DNA of 64,000 nt from Wurfbainia villosa. Lineage: Eukaryota; Streptophyta; Magnoliopsida; Zingiberales; Zingiberaceae. The stretch spans positions 91,189,174 to 91,253,173 of the forward strand of contig CM045991.1 in assembly GCA_025175895.1 (NCBI GenBank), written 5' to 3'. Below the pieces are notes generated by a model. That model searched no databases. It had not been told where the DNA came from and saw nothing but the letters and a program-made list of their open reading frames with translations. A program made the translations under genes and the position numbers. Of this stretch, positions 11,412 to 23,047 are shown piece by piece (the first letter of the stretch is position 1; every line of letters begins with the position of its first letter).

Positions 11412-12061
11412 TGCGGTTAAGGTCCCTAACCACTCCTAACTTATGCTTTGGGAAGCATGATGAAGGGTGAAAATTCATTGGATATGGATTAGGAGAGGTG
11501 TTTAGGGTTTGTATCAATTTTAAGGTGTTGGAAAGTTCAATATTGAATTTCTAACCTTAATTTTGATGGCTTAGAATTCCTATTGGCTTAGGGACTTCCC
11601 AAGGACATTGTTGGTGCAATGATCAAGGGGGAGCAAGCCTTTAGGGGGAGGTATCCATCTTGGGATGATGGATGTATTTTTCTCCTTGAAGAGGAGAAGT
11701 TATTGGGAGAGTATCATCAATTGGGAAAAGTGATAGATTTTTGATACCCAATTTGGAAATTGGGAGAGTGAATAGGATTGCCTCTCTTGAGTGATATGAG
11801 ACTTATCACTAGGAAGATGGTAGGCATCCTAGGTATTTTTAGACCAATGGGGAGATTGTAAGATCTCATTGGGACATGAGACATTGACCTCCTTGGAGAG
11901 AAGACCTTTTTGATGTTAGTCAAAAAGGGGGAGAATGTTTGGGGGAGAACATTTGGAGAATGTTTAAGATTACCAATTTGGGATAATTGGTAAGGGATAT
12001 GAGTTAGTCGTTTAACTCAATGGTTTGTTTGGTTTTTGTCAAACATCAAAAAGGGGGAGAT
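11412..12061 (+). other. E1 region before the 3' LTR, with polypurine tract
   Basis: Non-coding, with repeated AAGGGGGAG and GGGGGAGA motifs (about 11620-12060). The polypurine tract AAAAAGGGGGAGAT is at 12048-12061, directly against the 3' LTR, where plus-strand DNA synthesis would start. Reverse-strand open frames here are chance. Confidence 0.75.
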
Positions 12062-13274
12062 TGTTGGTGCAATCGGCCCAGGTCATGATTGACCAGGACT
12101 CGAGTTTGACTCGTGTGATGTTTTGATATTTTGACAAAAACATATGACAATGTGATTGTCATGGGAAAGTCCAAGTGGGACACTTGGCATTTGGGGAAAG
12201 TCCAACATGGGTTGGCAAGGGAGTGTCCAAGCTTGAGTCTTGGCACTTGAGAAGTACAAGGGGTTTGGTATTGGCGGTGTAAAGTCCAAGCGGGAGTCTT
12301 GGCGACGTAAGTCCAATGTGCCTTGGCGGTGTAGACACCGTTAGCATGACATAGCCGATGGAAGCACCTGAAGGCTAGCGCGATGGATGAACAAGTCATG
12401 GATGACTTGGAGGGATCCGAGAGGCGTGAGGTTGATGGAGGTGGCTAGAAGGCTTAGGTCTAGGCTAAGGGTGATCTAACAAGTATGGGGACACCATACT
12501 TGAGTTAAAACCTTATGTTTGAGGTGTGTCAGTCGACTGATGTCATGTGACGATCATTGATCACGATCGATGCTCGATTTTAGGACACAGAATGGAGTCT
12601 CACTTGACCGTTGGGACAAGTAGTCGAGTGATGCTTCATCAGTCGATTGATGTGTATGATCAGTCGACTGATGTCCTAGCCGTTGGATTTTTTCAGCGTG
12701 GATTACACCGTTGTCTCACAAAGAATAGGTGATGATCGATGGCCGATCAGGTCGATCGATCGACCTTTCCAAAGACAGTTGAAGCTATAAAAGGAGCTCG
12801 TGATGGAGGAAAAGACAGCAATTTTCTTGGGCGAAATTGAAGGGGAAAGTTGGTGCTTTCCAGTCATTCAAAGCTAGTTCAAGGCAATCAAAGATCAAGC
12901 AATCAAAAGCTCTTGTAAAGTGTTTTCCTTTACTTACATTTGTATTTCATTATCATATTTGCTTGTATCTATTTGATTATTGGTGTAATCATCTTGTACG
13001 AGATTTCTCTGCCTCCGGATTGTTCCAAGAAGGAGTGTTTATTAGTGGTTGCATGTGCATCACTAGGGTTCGTAGAGCTCGATCCATGGAGTAGGAACCG
13101 TTCGGTTCCGAACCACGTTAAATATTTGTGTTTGCGTGTTGTTTATTTCGTTATTGCTTTCATTACTATTCCGCTGCGTGCTAACGAAATTGTAGAGACA
13201 ATCATGATCGAATTCCATCTACGAACGAAAACTACGCTATTCACCCTCCCTCTAGCGGCCTCAAATATTCTACA
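12062..13274 (+). repeat. 3' LTR of E1
   Basis: TGTTGGTGCAATCGG to ATTCTACA, followed by the target duplication TGACA. It has the same order of blocks as the 5' LTR, with a TATA box near 12787. In the palindrome region (12529-12765) it is shorter and several CAGTCGACTG sites are replaced by GATCGAT-type sequence, while the flanks stay near-identical. Confidence 0.9.
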
Positions 13275-14539
13275 TGACATTATTTGATATCGTAGATAAA
13301 GGAATCAAATTGGATATACCTAGATAAAATGCATGAACCCTTAGATTGGGGAAGAATAAAATCCACATCTCATAAAGACTAGAAGATGGCATGTGTGCGT
13401 ATTGATATACCTAGACACATGTGAGATGTTAGGAATAAGTTAAGTTCACGTGCTAAAATGGTATATCAATATGAACTTAGAACTCATTCAATCATAAGTA
13501 TAAAACATGAGAAAAGCTAATGTACAAGTTATGTACATTTAGCCCAAAGACCATGATTAAAATTAAGGTTTGAAAACAATTTCAAAATCATTTTAAAAAA
13601 TTTTAGTGAGGTCTATCTTTTGATAGGAACCACCATTGATAATATTGACATAAAGTTAGGCAAAACATTGAAGGTTTCAATGCTTTTAGACTTTGTATTA
13701 ATCTTTGAAAATAATAGATATTTTCATATAAAACTATTTTTCATCCATTGTACTTGACATAAGTAATGAGTATACAAATTTCATGATTTTTCAAAAAACA
13801 CGGAATTACTTATGTATTTTGCAAATTCGTATGAAAAGTCATATTTCTTGAAAATTAAACTCCAGTCAATTGCTGCATGAAGGCAGTAGACTGGTGGAGC
13901 GACAGTTGACTGGTTGCTGACATAGTCAACTGCTGGTGCTGATTTCAGCTGAACAAGATTTGTTTAGCAATTTATCAACACTCTTATGTACTTAAACATC
14001 TCCTAACCCTATGATATGCTTAGAGAAGCATTGGAAGGGTAAAATTTTCATTGAAAATGATTAGAAACGTTAGTTAGGGTGGAGTACCAAATTTTAAGAG
14101 AGGTTAAAGTTTAAGTTTGAACTTTTACCCTTATTTTTTATTGTTTAGATTTCTTATAGGCTTAGGAACTCTCCAAGAACATTGTTGGTGCAATAGTCAA
14201 GGGGCAGTAAGCCTTTAGGGGGAGTTTATCCATCAAGGGATGATGGATGTTTTCAAAGGGGGAGTATGAAGGATTGCCTCTCATTTAGTGATAAGGATTG
14301 TATCACTAAGAAGAGTGAAGACATCCAAGATGATTTTGGACCAATGAGAAGAATATAGGATCTCATTGAGAGATGAGACATCGAAAACCTTGGTATGCTT
14401 TTTGATGTATGCCAAAGGGGGCAGAAATAAGGGTTTAAGTTAGGTAAACATTCATTATGCTTTGACATAAGAAGAGTCAAGTTGGGCTTATAGGATAGCC
14501 TAACTTAAACGTATTGTCAAACATAAAAAAGGAGGAGAT
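13275..14539 (+). other. E2 internal 3' non-coding region, right half, with polypurine tract
   Basis: Continues E2 after the E1 insertion; homologous to E1 10262-12061. It contains degenerate palindrome motifs at 13862-13945 (CAGTCAATTG, ACAGTTGACTGG, AGTCAACTG), in the same relative place as in E1. The tract AAAAAAGGAGGAGAT at 14526-14539 abuts the LTR that follows. No gene seen. Confidence 0.75.
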
Positions 14540-17112
14540 TGTTGGTGCAATCGACCCAGGTCACCATTGATCAGACTCGAGTGAGACTCAAGTATGGTTT
14601 TGATATTTGACAATAGGTCTTGATAATTGTTTGTCAATATGGTTTGATCATATGTTAACCATATGACTAGTGGATGATTAAGATATCTAAGGTCATATTG
14701 GGAAGATTGTTATGAAGAGATTGTTGGAGCAATCGGTCTTAGGTCAAGGTTGACCAAGTTCGAGTGAGACTCGAGTGGAAGTCCGAGTTTGTAGTCTTGG
14801 TCATGTAAGTCTAAGTGTGTAGTCTTGGCAGTGAAAGTCCATGTATGGATATTGTTAGTGCAATCGGCCAAGGTCATGATTGACCAAACTCGAGTGGGAC
14901 TCGAGTAGGATTTTGATGTTTGACAATGGGCTTGACCATTATTTGGCAATATAGTTTGACTATATATTGACCATATGACTAGTGGATGATTGGGATATCC
15001 AAAATTATATGGGGAAGATTATTTGAGGGAGATTGTTGGATCAATCAAATCTCAGGTCAAGGTTGACTAGACTTGAGTGAGACTCAAGGAGAAGTCCAAG
15101 TTTGGATACTTGGCATGGAAAGTCCAAGAATGGTCTTGACATGGAAAGTCCAAGCATGGTCTTGGCATGAAAGTCCAAGTTTGGATACTTGACATGGAAA
15201 GTATAAAAATGGTCTTAGCATGGAAAGTTCAAGCATGGTCTTGGTATGGAAAGTCCAAGAATGGTCTTTCCACGTAAGTCCAAGTGTGTAGTTTTGGCAG
15301 TAAAAGTCTAAGGGTGTAGTCTTGGTGACTTAAATCCAAGAAAGTGGTCTTGGCAGTGTAAGTCCAAGTGGATCTTGGCAAGGAAGTTTAAGGTTGAGGT
15401 TTTGGAAGCGTAAAGTCCAAGCATGTAGTCTTGGCGGCATAAGTCTAAATGAACCTTGGCAAAGGAGGCCCGGTTAGCATGACATAGTCGATGGAAGCAC
15501 CTGAAGGCTAACGCGAAGGGTGAAGACTCGAGTGGGACTCGAGTAGGATTTTGATGTTTGACAATGGGCTTGACCATTATTTGGCAATATAGTTTGACTA
15601 TATATTGACCATATGACTAGTGGATGATTGGGATATCCAAAGTTATATGGGGGAGATTATTTGAGGGAGATTGTTGAAGCAATCAAATCTCAGGTCAAGG
15701 TTGACTAGACTCGAGTGAGACTCAAGGAGAAGTCCAAGTTTTGATACTTGGCATGGAAAGTCTAAAAATGGTCTTAGCATGGAAAGTCCAAGCATGGTCT
15801 TGGTATGGAAATTCCAAGAATGGTCTTCCCACGTAAGTCCAAGTGTGTAGTTTTGGCAGTGAAAGTCCAAGGGTGTAGTCTTGGTGACTTAAATCTAAGA
15901 AAGTGGTCTTGGCAGTGTAAGTCCAAGTGGATCTTGGCAAGGAAGTTTAAGGGTGAGGTTTTGGAAGCGTAAAGTCTAAGCATGTAGTCTTGGCGGCATA
16001 AGTCCAAATGAACCTTAGCAAAGGAGGCCCGGTTAGCATGACATAGTCGATGGAAGCACCTGAAGGCTAACGCGAAGGGTGAAGGAGTCGTGAATGACTC
16101 GGATGAACTCTGAGGGCACAAAACTGATGGAGGTGGCTAGAAGGCTTAGGTATAGATTAAGGGTGATCGATTAAGTATGAGGGGATCATATTTGGGTTAA
16201 ACATCATATTTGAGATTTACAAGTCGACTGGGATTATGGACCAGTTGATTGGCCAAGTGCATGACACTTGGGAGCCTAATTTGACTCGAGCAGTCAACTA
16301 GGATTATGACCAGTCGACTGGTCGAGTAGTCAACTGAGCCTTGACTGCTTCTGTGGCTCTGATAGTCAACTTCTAGGATTTGGTAGTTGATTGGCCACTA
16401 GAAATCGACTGTTAGGGTTGAGCAGTCAACTGGAATTAAGTGACCAGGGCACAGATTGGGCAGTCGACTACTGGCCTATGGTAGTCGATTGATGTCTATA
16501 GTAGTCGACTACTAGGTCAGGATAGTCGATTATTCTACTTAATCTGACATGGATTAAGCCGATGTGAGACAACAGTATAATGTCCAGTCAACTACTAGAT
16601 AAGAGCAGTCGATTGAAAGATGGAAATCAACCCGAGTTGCAACTTTATATGGAGCTCGAGAAGGAGGTTGATGTAGCTGGTTCTTAGAGTTCTTGAAGAA
16701 GATTTGTTATTGCATTCTAGTCCTTCCAAGCATCTCAAAGCAACCAAAAGATCAAACATTCAAAAGCTCACTTGTAAAGTGTTATAATTTCTTTTCTTTC
16801 ATTTTCTTTATATTTGGTCATTGATTGTTGTATTAACTCTATTATAAGAGGTTTCTCCACCTCTAGTGTTATTCCAAGAAGGAGAAGATTTAGTGGTGGT
16901 GTGCATCACTAGAGCTTGACCATGGAGTAGGAATTAGGATTCCGAACCACGTTAAATTGGTTGTGTGTTTGTCTTTGTATTGCTTTGTTTTTGTGCTTTT
17001 GTATTCCACTGCTCACTAATCATCTTGTAGACAAACACGATCAAAATGGTCAAACAACGAAATCGATGAAACACTGTTCACCCCTTCTAGTGTGTCAAAT
17101 TTATCCCCAACA
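14540..17112 (+). repeat. LTR shared by gag-only elements E2 and G (2.57 kb)
   Basis: Starts TGTTGGTGCAATCGACCC after the E2 purine tract and ends ATCCCCAACA before the G primer site, so it serves as 3' LTR of E2 and 5' LTR of G. It is twice the length of the E1 LTR because its 5' part is serially duplicated: the start motif TTGTTGG(N)GCAATC recurs near 14722, 14852, 15028 and 15667. Degenerate AAGTCCAAG...CTTGGC units fill 15080-15430 and 15730-16020. Palindrome variants (AGTCGACTGG, CAGTCAACTAG) lie at 16218-16620. The conserved C-run plus TTCTAGTGTG lies near the end. Confidence 0.8.
14891..16085 (+). repeat. 638-bp tandem duplication inside the E2/G LTR
   Basis: CGAGTGGGACTCGAGTAGG starts at 14891 and again at 15529. 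Unit 1 (14891-15528) and unit 2 (15529 to about 16085) run in parallel; unit 2 lacks about 80 bases of the AAGTCCAAG repeat near 15120-15200. The junction GGGTGAAGACTCG (about 15519-15530) shows where the copies were joined. Reverse-strand open frames here reflect this repeat. Confidence 0.8.
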
Positions 17113-18390
17113 AGTGGTATCAGAGCGGGTTGCTCTTCAAGGATTAACAACCGAGGGAGCAACGCTAGAGGAGGAGAGAAGATGGAGTTGCCTAACGATG
17201 GATTATGGTATGACATCAACACTCCTCCGCCTTACAGATTCTACGAACTAGAGAGATTCAATCTATGGGTGGCAAGAATTGAGACGTTCTTGCAAATGAT
17301 AAGCATTGAAGATTGGATCGTCTTGAAGTGCAAATTTGAAGCCCCTACGGACAAGAAGGGAAGAGTTCTAAAACTCGAAAAATGGACCAAGGAGCAATGC
17401 TAAAAATTTAAGACCGAGATTAAGGTAACAAAATTTTTAACAAATTTAATACATAATGATATTTTGTGTAAGCTAGGGGATTATATGGATGCCAAGAAGC
17501 TATGGAGCAAGTTGGCAAAATTTTATAAGAAGCCTCAACTGGTCCAAGATGATAAGGAAGAATCCAAGGAAGAGGAATCGAGCTCATCCTCTCAAGAGAG
17601 TGACAACTCGAGGTTGATAGGTGCTCAACTTCCAACGAAGAGGAGGTCTTGGAAGCCTCCACCTCTAGGATTGAGGGGGAGGATAGAGATTCAATATCGG
17701 ATCAAGAGAACGAAGAACCATCTACCTCCGGGAGAAACCAAGAACAAGCTTAAGACACATTTATAGGTAACTCAAGCACAATTCCTAAAAATAAAGATCA
17801 TATAATGTGTGTTGAGTGTAGGGAGAAGGGTCATTATAAGAGCAAGTGCCCTAATTTAAAGGCCAAAGAAAAATCAAAGGAGGTTGGAGCCCCGATAAGG
17901 AAGTGCAAGGAGCATATAGTGTGCTTTAAATGAAATAAAAGGGTCATTATCGAAGCCAATGCCCGAGGGGAGTCACTCCAAAAAGGACAAAGTAGGGAGC
18001 TCAAATGTAGGGGGAGTTAAGGCAAACCATAAGGTAAATTTTAATAATCCTCCTCCTTTGGGCAATAATAAAAAGCATGCTAAGAATTTTCTTGCTATTG
18101 TTAATCATGAAAAGCATGTTAAAAATAAGTATTTTTGTTTAGAAGCTAAAACTTATGAATTTAAATCTAAGGACAATTCTTGGATTGTTAGCTCTAAAAC
18201 TACCCCTCCTAAGGATAGGAAGGTAGAGAAACTAGGCATTAATTCTAAAAGGACTAGACACATGCCTATGAAGGGGAATGCCCAAAGAAAGAATGAAAAT
18301 TCAAAAATTGGGCATTTGAATTGAAAAATCAAGCTTTGAGGCCAAATCTTGAGAAAACGGAAAAGACCCTTTCAAGGATGAAGAAAATGA
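17113..18390 (+). pseudogene. gag: Element G: primer site and decayed gag, interrupted at 18390
   Basis: TGGTATCAGAGC (17115-17126) is the primer site. The gag frame starts at ATG 17182 and follows the E1 gag (DINTPPPYRFYELERFNLW, then LEKWTKEQC). At 17401 a TAA replaces the Gln codon present in E1. Frame changes follow in the acidic linker. A zinc knuckle CVECREKGHYKSKC lies near 17810; the second knuckle is damaged. The Lys/Asn-rich region runs to 18324, and homology (SRMKKM) stops at about 18390, where unrelated sequence begins. The rest of G is not found. Confidence 0.8.
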
Positions 18391-19773
18391 TCTTTCCTTT
18401 ATATAGACGCCCAACAATCCCTAATTCCTCAAAATAGCATTGCTGCCACATGGTCATGCCTTATAGCATGGCTTGACCATGTTTAATTTTATTTTTGCAG
18501 GGCATGATTACGGCACGAAACATGACCCCACTGTGCCCCAGTATGGTGGAAAACATGGATGTGTTTCTGAATATGGCCCCCCTGTGTTTTAAAACATGGC
18601 CATGTTTCTTAGATATGGTCATGTTAAAAAGACATGATACCCCCTCTCCCCTCCCGTGCTTCATTTTGTAGCCTTCTGTTTGCTTTCTTTTTGATCCATT
18701 TCACTTCGGGGAACACACTCGTGTCTTGGGACACAACTAGAGCATGTTCCCTACAATCTATTCTCCATTTAAAGCATCATTTTGCTTCGAATCTTCATCC
18801 CTATCAAGACAAATAAATAAAAGTAGATCTCCAAACAAAGATAATAGCAAAATGATGTAAAACAAAGATAATATGCAATTAAGTTCACCAAGTCTACAAA
18901 GAAAGTTTTTCATGTAAATGTATAATTTAATCATAGAGTTTTCAAATTCAAAGTTAAGTTATGTCGTCATCTCATTGTATTCCTAAGGTTTCCAACTTTA
19001 GGCACTTACCTACCCTAAGCGAGGGTCATCCTCCCTAACTAGCATAAAGTCTTAAAGGCATGCTCCGTATTGAAAGAAATTGGTGGGTGTTTTCCGGTAA
19101 CCTAACTCGGTCTCAAAGGGGCACCAAACTATTTCCTCCCATGACAATTATTTTCAAGCTCTCTTCTTTTATTTGTTTTCTTTCTCTCTTTTTTTTTTTC
19201 AATCCAAGAGCTTTTGTTTCCCTCATGCTTTTCTCTCTAGCTTTTTTTTTTATCCAAGCTTTTTTTTTTCAATCCAAGCATCTCCAATAACTAAAATGTT
19301 AATTGAAAGTTACCTATGGATTCCAAAGTACTAGTTCAATGATGATGCATTGTCGCGATGCGATATATCAAAATAAGATTTGTAAGTAACCGAACCCCTT
19401 TTACACTAATATAGTATAGAGATGATAACGTGTGCAATCGATAGAATGGTTGTCCTAGGATCGTTTCGTTATTGCTTAGATCTTTTCTATGTAATTGGGG
19501 GGTTTGGGTCTTCAAATTCTAAGACTAATAAATGAAAGACATTCTAATCTAATGTAGAAATTAAATCAAACACATAACATGTAGTAAATGGAGCAATAAA
19601 ACTGTAAGAAACATTAAGACAAACATGTAGCATACACAAAAGTAAAGCTAACACTAATGTAAGGAATATTTAAACAAACAATTGACATGTATAGAAATTA
19701 AAGCTAATCTAGGCTAAAATTAGATAAATGTGATATCTTCACAGTGGAATTGTGGAGTGGTTGATGTAGACGG
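18391..19773. other. Unclassified non-coding DNA, possibly a decayed LTR
   Basis: No coding frame resembles a known protein. There are repeated ACATGGCCATGTTT/ACATGACC motifs at about 18450-18640, a lone TATA-like TTTATATAGAC near 18398, and T-runs with CAATCCAAG at 19180-19280. It interrupts G gag on the left and is followed by the LTR end of element A at 19774. CATGGCCATGTT-type motifs occur in some Gypsy LTRs, so this may be one, but no second copy lies in the window. Confidence 0.3.
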
Positions 19774-20076
19774 TGTAGGGATCTTATGCGAAAAACTATC
19801 ACAAAAATGCAGCAGAAAATTGGATCCCTCTAGAGATTCATGTGTATACATAATAAACATGTTGATTATACAACTACATCTAGTTGAGAGATTACCCTTG
19901 ATGCATAGCCCTTCGCAATCCCAATGGTAACCCTTTGCAATGGATCTCAACACGATTAGGATGGTCGCGCCTCTATGGTATCCACATGAACACTCGCTTA
20001 GGAGAGGAAGAATAAGCCTTGGGTTGTTCTAGCAACCTCACAAAAGCCTTTTTGTTTTTTTTCCAAAAGAAGGTTT
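19774..20076 (-). repeat. 3' LTR of Copia element A, segment 1 of 3
   Basis: The terminal part of the reverse-strand LTR of A. It is recognised by matching the B LTR (44996-45115 and 55922 onward): TGTAGGGATC at the end, GATCCC(T)CTAGAGAT near 19830, CCCTTCGCAATCCC near 19909 and CTATGGTATCCACA near 19972. It is cut at 20077 by element F; the next segment is 32715-33122. Confidence 0.75.
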
Positions 20077-20599
20077 TGTTAGGGCAATCAACCCATGTAT
20101 GGTTTGGTTTTGATGTGTGTGACAAAAGTTTAACTTAGGATGTTTATGGATTTGATATGTGTGTTTAAGTTGTGCAAGACTTAGTAAATCACACATGAGA
20201 TAGCTTGATGATAGCATTGGTGAGTTCACCATCTCATGGCTCGGGTCCTTGAGTCGGTGAAGGATGACATTGTGGAAGCCGTGCACTTGGTGCATTCGAG
20301 GGACCGTCAGATGAGGAGCATTTGAGTGAAGCCAAAGGAAGCAGACTTCAGGGCGAGACACGAAGGATGACATTGCGAAGCCATGCGCTTGGTGCATCCG
20401 AGGGACATGGCCGGACGAAGAGAGCTTCGGTGAGGGACTCCAAGGGAGATGAGAGTGAGCGATTGTAACCCGGGATGGGGTAGCTCATAGGTGAACTTGG
20501 CCGAATGGCTAAGTCAAGTGTCGGACGCTCAAACTCAAGTTTGAGGTTTACTCGACAATCGGATGCTCAAACAAGTGTTTGTTTGAGGTTTTACCCGAC

Positions 20600-20965
20600 A
20601 CTAGTCGACTGCTATAGGTAGCAGTCGACTGCTCTGGGTTGATGACACTCGACTGGTGCTCGACCGATGTTTGACTGATGGTCTTCTGGTCCAACAGTCG
20701 ACTACTAGGGGTTAGCAGTCGACTCCTGCACCATCAGTCAACTACCAAGGGACGGTAGTCGACTGATTAAGGTGGTCGCGGGCACAGAGGGTTTGAGAGT
20801 CGACTGATCGCCTGATCACTCGATTGATGGCTCTATCAGTCGACTGATAGGGCTGATCAGTTGACTGATTAGGGAGTCATTGGTTGGATGCTAACATGGA
20901 TGAAGTCATTGTAAGGCAATGACTACAGCATCAGTAGATTGATGACATGCATCAGCCGATTGATC
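20600..20965 (+). promoter_or_regulatory. Palindrome array in the F 5' LTR
   Basis: More than ten AGTCGACTG-like sites: exact CAGTCGACTG near 20621 and 20837, near-exact forms near 20602, 20694, 20717, 20756, 20806 and 20857, and weaker forms to 20965. They come in pairs around short spacers, for example AGTCGACTGCTATAGG followed by TAGCAGTCGACTGC. The array is followed by CCAAT and the TATA dyad. Confidence 0.55.
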
Positions 20966-21097
20966 GATGCCCAATGGGAAGAATGGCTTCCTCCCTATAA
21001 GAGGAGGCCTTGGGTGACTTGGGGAGGTTAATGCTTCTACTCTAAAGTTCTCCCAGGTTCTCCATATGATTTTCCACTCCTCTTCTTGTGTTTATTT

Positions 21098-22784
21098 TTT
21101 TTTCTTTTTTTTTTTGGAATGGTAAAAGTGTGTATATATGGAATGTATCTGTGTACAATCTAGATGTCTACAAAACGGTAGACATGAGTCTGGATCTTGA
21201 GGAATAACCTCTCGATCGATGTCTCACAACCCTCAAAACGACATCTATTTCGTGCTTGCCACACCCAAAACACCATACATGATATAGCTAAGTCCCTCTT
21301 CTTCCTCACACATCCTTTACCTTGTAGCTCCTTGCCAAACGCCTTGAACAACCTCCCCACTGTGAAAATCTGCACTCGTATGTGTAGCCACTCCCGAACG
21401 AAATCCCATATGCGTCTTGTCCATGCACATCGGAAGAAAAGATGCCCATTGGACTCCTCTTCCACCTTGCACAAGCAACATGTCTTCTCCTGCTCATATG
21501 GGATGGTATCCACTGTCTGTAGCTTCCCTCGAGCCATAAGCCAATATGTGAAGTGGTGTTTTGGCAGTATTCCTTGTCTCCATACAACCGCCGTCCAACC
21601 TGCAGTCTGTCCATGTGGCCTGAAATGATTATATGCTGCTGGGACAGCAGTGCATTGCCCCCTTCGTTCAACAAACCACCTATCTAGCATAGATGTTGCC
21701 TCCACCGCCCCCTACTGCCTGCACAAGCTGTTGGGTGATCTTCCCTATCTTTTTCATCAATGGTGAGTCACCAGACCTTGGTTTCCAGCGCCAAATATCC
21801 AACTGCTACAAGTATTTGTGATGAATCCATTTCACCTAAAGAGAGTCCATCTTTGTGTGTATATTCCATAGAGTCCGACACAACAAAGCCACATTCCATG
21901 CACGCAGATCCCGGATGCCGTATCCACCCTCCTTCTTCGGTAAACAGAAGGAACGCTAAGATGTTACCGAATGCTTGGTGGTCCACACAAACTTCCGACA
22001 TAAGGCATATATCTTATCAACCACACCGCTAGGAACCGGTAGGATTGATAACCAATAACACTCTATTCCTTGTAGTACCGATCATACTAGCTCCAAACGC
22101 CCATCATAGGATAATGTGTGCTTCGGCCACGAGAGGACCCACCGGCTAACCGTCTCTAATAATGGCCCATAGTCCGCGATCCGGAGCTTCTCCACCGCTA
22201 GTGGTATACCAAGATACCGAAATGGGAAGGATCCCTGCTGAAAACCCGTGATCTGTAAAAGGTCTGCACATGTACGCGCATCCACACCCACCATGTACAT
22301 ACTGGACTTCAAGGGTTTGGCCCTTAGCCCAGCCATGTCTCCAAACTCTCATAGACAATCCGCAAATCACCTGAAGTGAAGAAGGGTACGCTCTGGCAAA
22401 CATCAAGAGATCATCAGCGTAGGCTAAGTGTGTCAGTCCCACCTCCCTACACATCGGATGGTAGTGGAAAGAGGGTTGTTGCGGCACATCCTTCATACGC
22501 CGTGAGAATACCTCGAGGCACAACCTGAATAGCAATGGGGACAAGGGGTCCCCCTGACGCAATCCCCTCCATCCTAAAAAATGGCCATGCATACTACCAT
22601 TCACGCTCACCGAGTAAGTGACTGTAGATATGCATTCGGAAATCCAAGATTGGAAGTGTTGGGGAAACCCATAGCCAGCAAGTGCAACTTCGAGAAAGCT
22701 CCAATCCACCGTGTCAAAAGCTTCCGCATATCAACCTTTATTATACATCGATGATTAAGTGACTGTAGATATGCATTCGGTGGG
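21098..22784 (-). mobile_element. 5'-truncated L1-like LINE (L)
   Basis: Bounded by a 14-bp target duplication TCTTGTGTTTATTT (21084-21097 and 22785-22798), with the T-run at 21098-21115 as the reverse-strand poly(A) tail. Long duplications and the A-tail are hallmarks of target-primed reverse transcription. The 3' LTR of F has the empty site. The endonuclease and the first part of RT are missing, so it was dead on arrival. Confidence 0.9.
21160..22755 (-). pseudogene. LINE ORF2 fragment: reverse transcriptase and C-terminal zinc-binding domain
   Basis: Reading the reverse strand from 22755: RCIIKVDMRK, then AFDTVDWSFLE after a one-base frame change near 22712. It continues GLRQGDPLSPLLF and the catalytic LAYADDLLMFAR (near 22400-22440), then FPFRYLGIPL after further frame shifts. 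The 21160-21705 part holds the zf-RVT-type region (WRQGILPKHHFTYWLMARG, CCLCKVEEESNGHLFFRC) with the Cys/His pattern of plant L1 elements. At least three frame breaks. Confidence 0.88.
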
Positions 22785-23047
22785 TCTTGTGTTTATTTCA
22801 ATTCTATTGTAAGAGGGAGTGGATTTTGTAAGAAAGGTTTACCTCCACCTTGAAGGAGAGATTAGTGATTGTTGAGGGAGTGATTCGCCGAACGGATCAT
22901 CCGTGGATTAGCGGCAAGGGTCATGAACCACATTACATCGATGATTAAGAAGCGATCAATTTCCATTGTACACATCAAGGGCTATTCATCCCCTTCTAGC
23001 TGGGCCACGATCCTCCAACAAGTGGTATCAAAGCGAAGAGCTTGTCG

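Larger units (their letters stand above)
4377..13274 (+). mobile_element. Element E1: complete gag-only LTR retrotransposon with a second, captured gene (SIRE-like Copia)
   Basis: An 8.9-kb element bounded by the 5-bp duplication TGACA (4372-4376 and 13275-13279). Order: 5' LTR, initiator-Met primer site, gag, non-coding spacer, a gene block with its own promoter-like region, a duplicated AT-rich segment, purine tract, 3' LTR. I find no protease, integrase, reverse transcriptase or RNase H, so it is non-autonomous. The LTR 3' end (CACCCCCCTCTAGC) and the primer site resemble the SIRE/Maximus branch of Copia; that assignment is an inference. It was inserted in the related element E2. Confidence 0.9.
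20077..23020 (+). repeat. 5' LTR of F, interrupted by a LINE
   Basis: LTR sequence 20077-21097 and 22799-23020 flank the LINE at 21098-22784. The joined sequence matches the uninterrupted 3' LTR at 31497-32714. Palindrome array at about 20600-20965, CCAAT (near 20971), then a TATA core inside the dyad CCTCCCTATAAGAGGAGG (20990-21007). The conserved tail CCCCTTCTAGC and ATCCTCCAACA close it. Confidence 0.85.

Noticed and set aside
20600..20965. CRISPR-like array of palindromic repeats
   Set aside because: Spacing and motif vary, spacers are not uniform, no cas-like gene exists, and the context is an LTR of a plant retrotransposon.
21197..22032. Forward frames of 143 and 90 codons
   Set aside because: Antisense shadows of the reverse-strand LINE RT and zinc-binding region.
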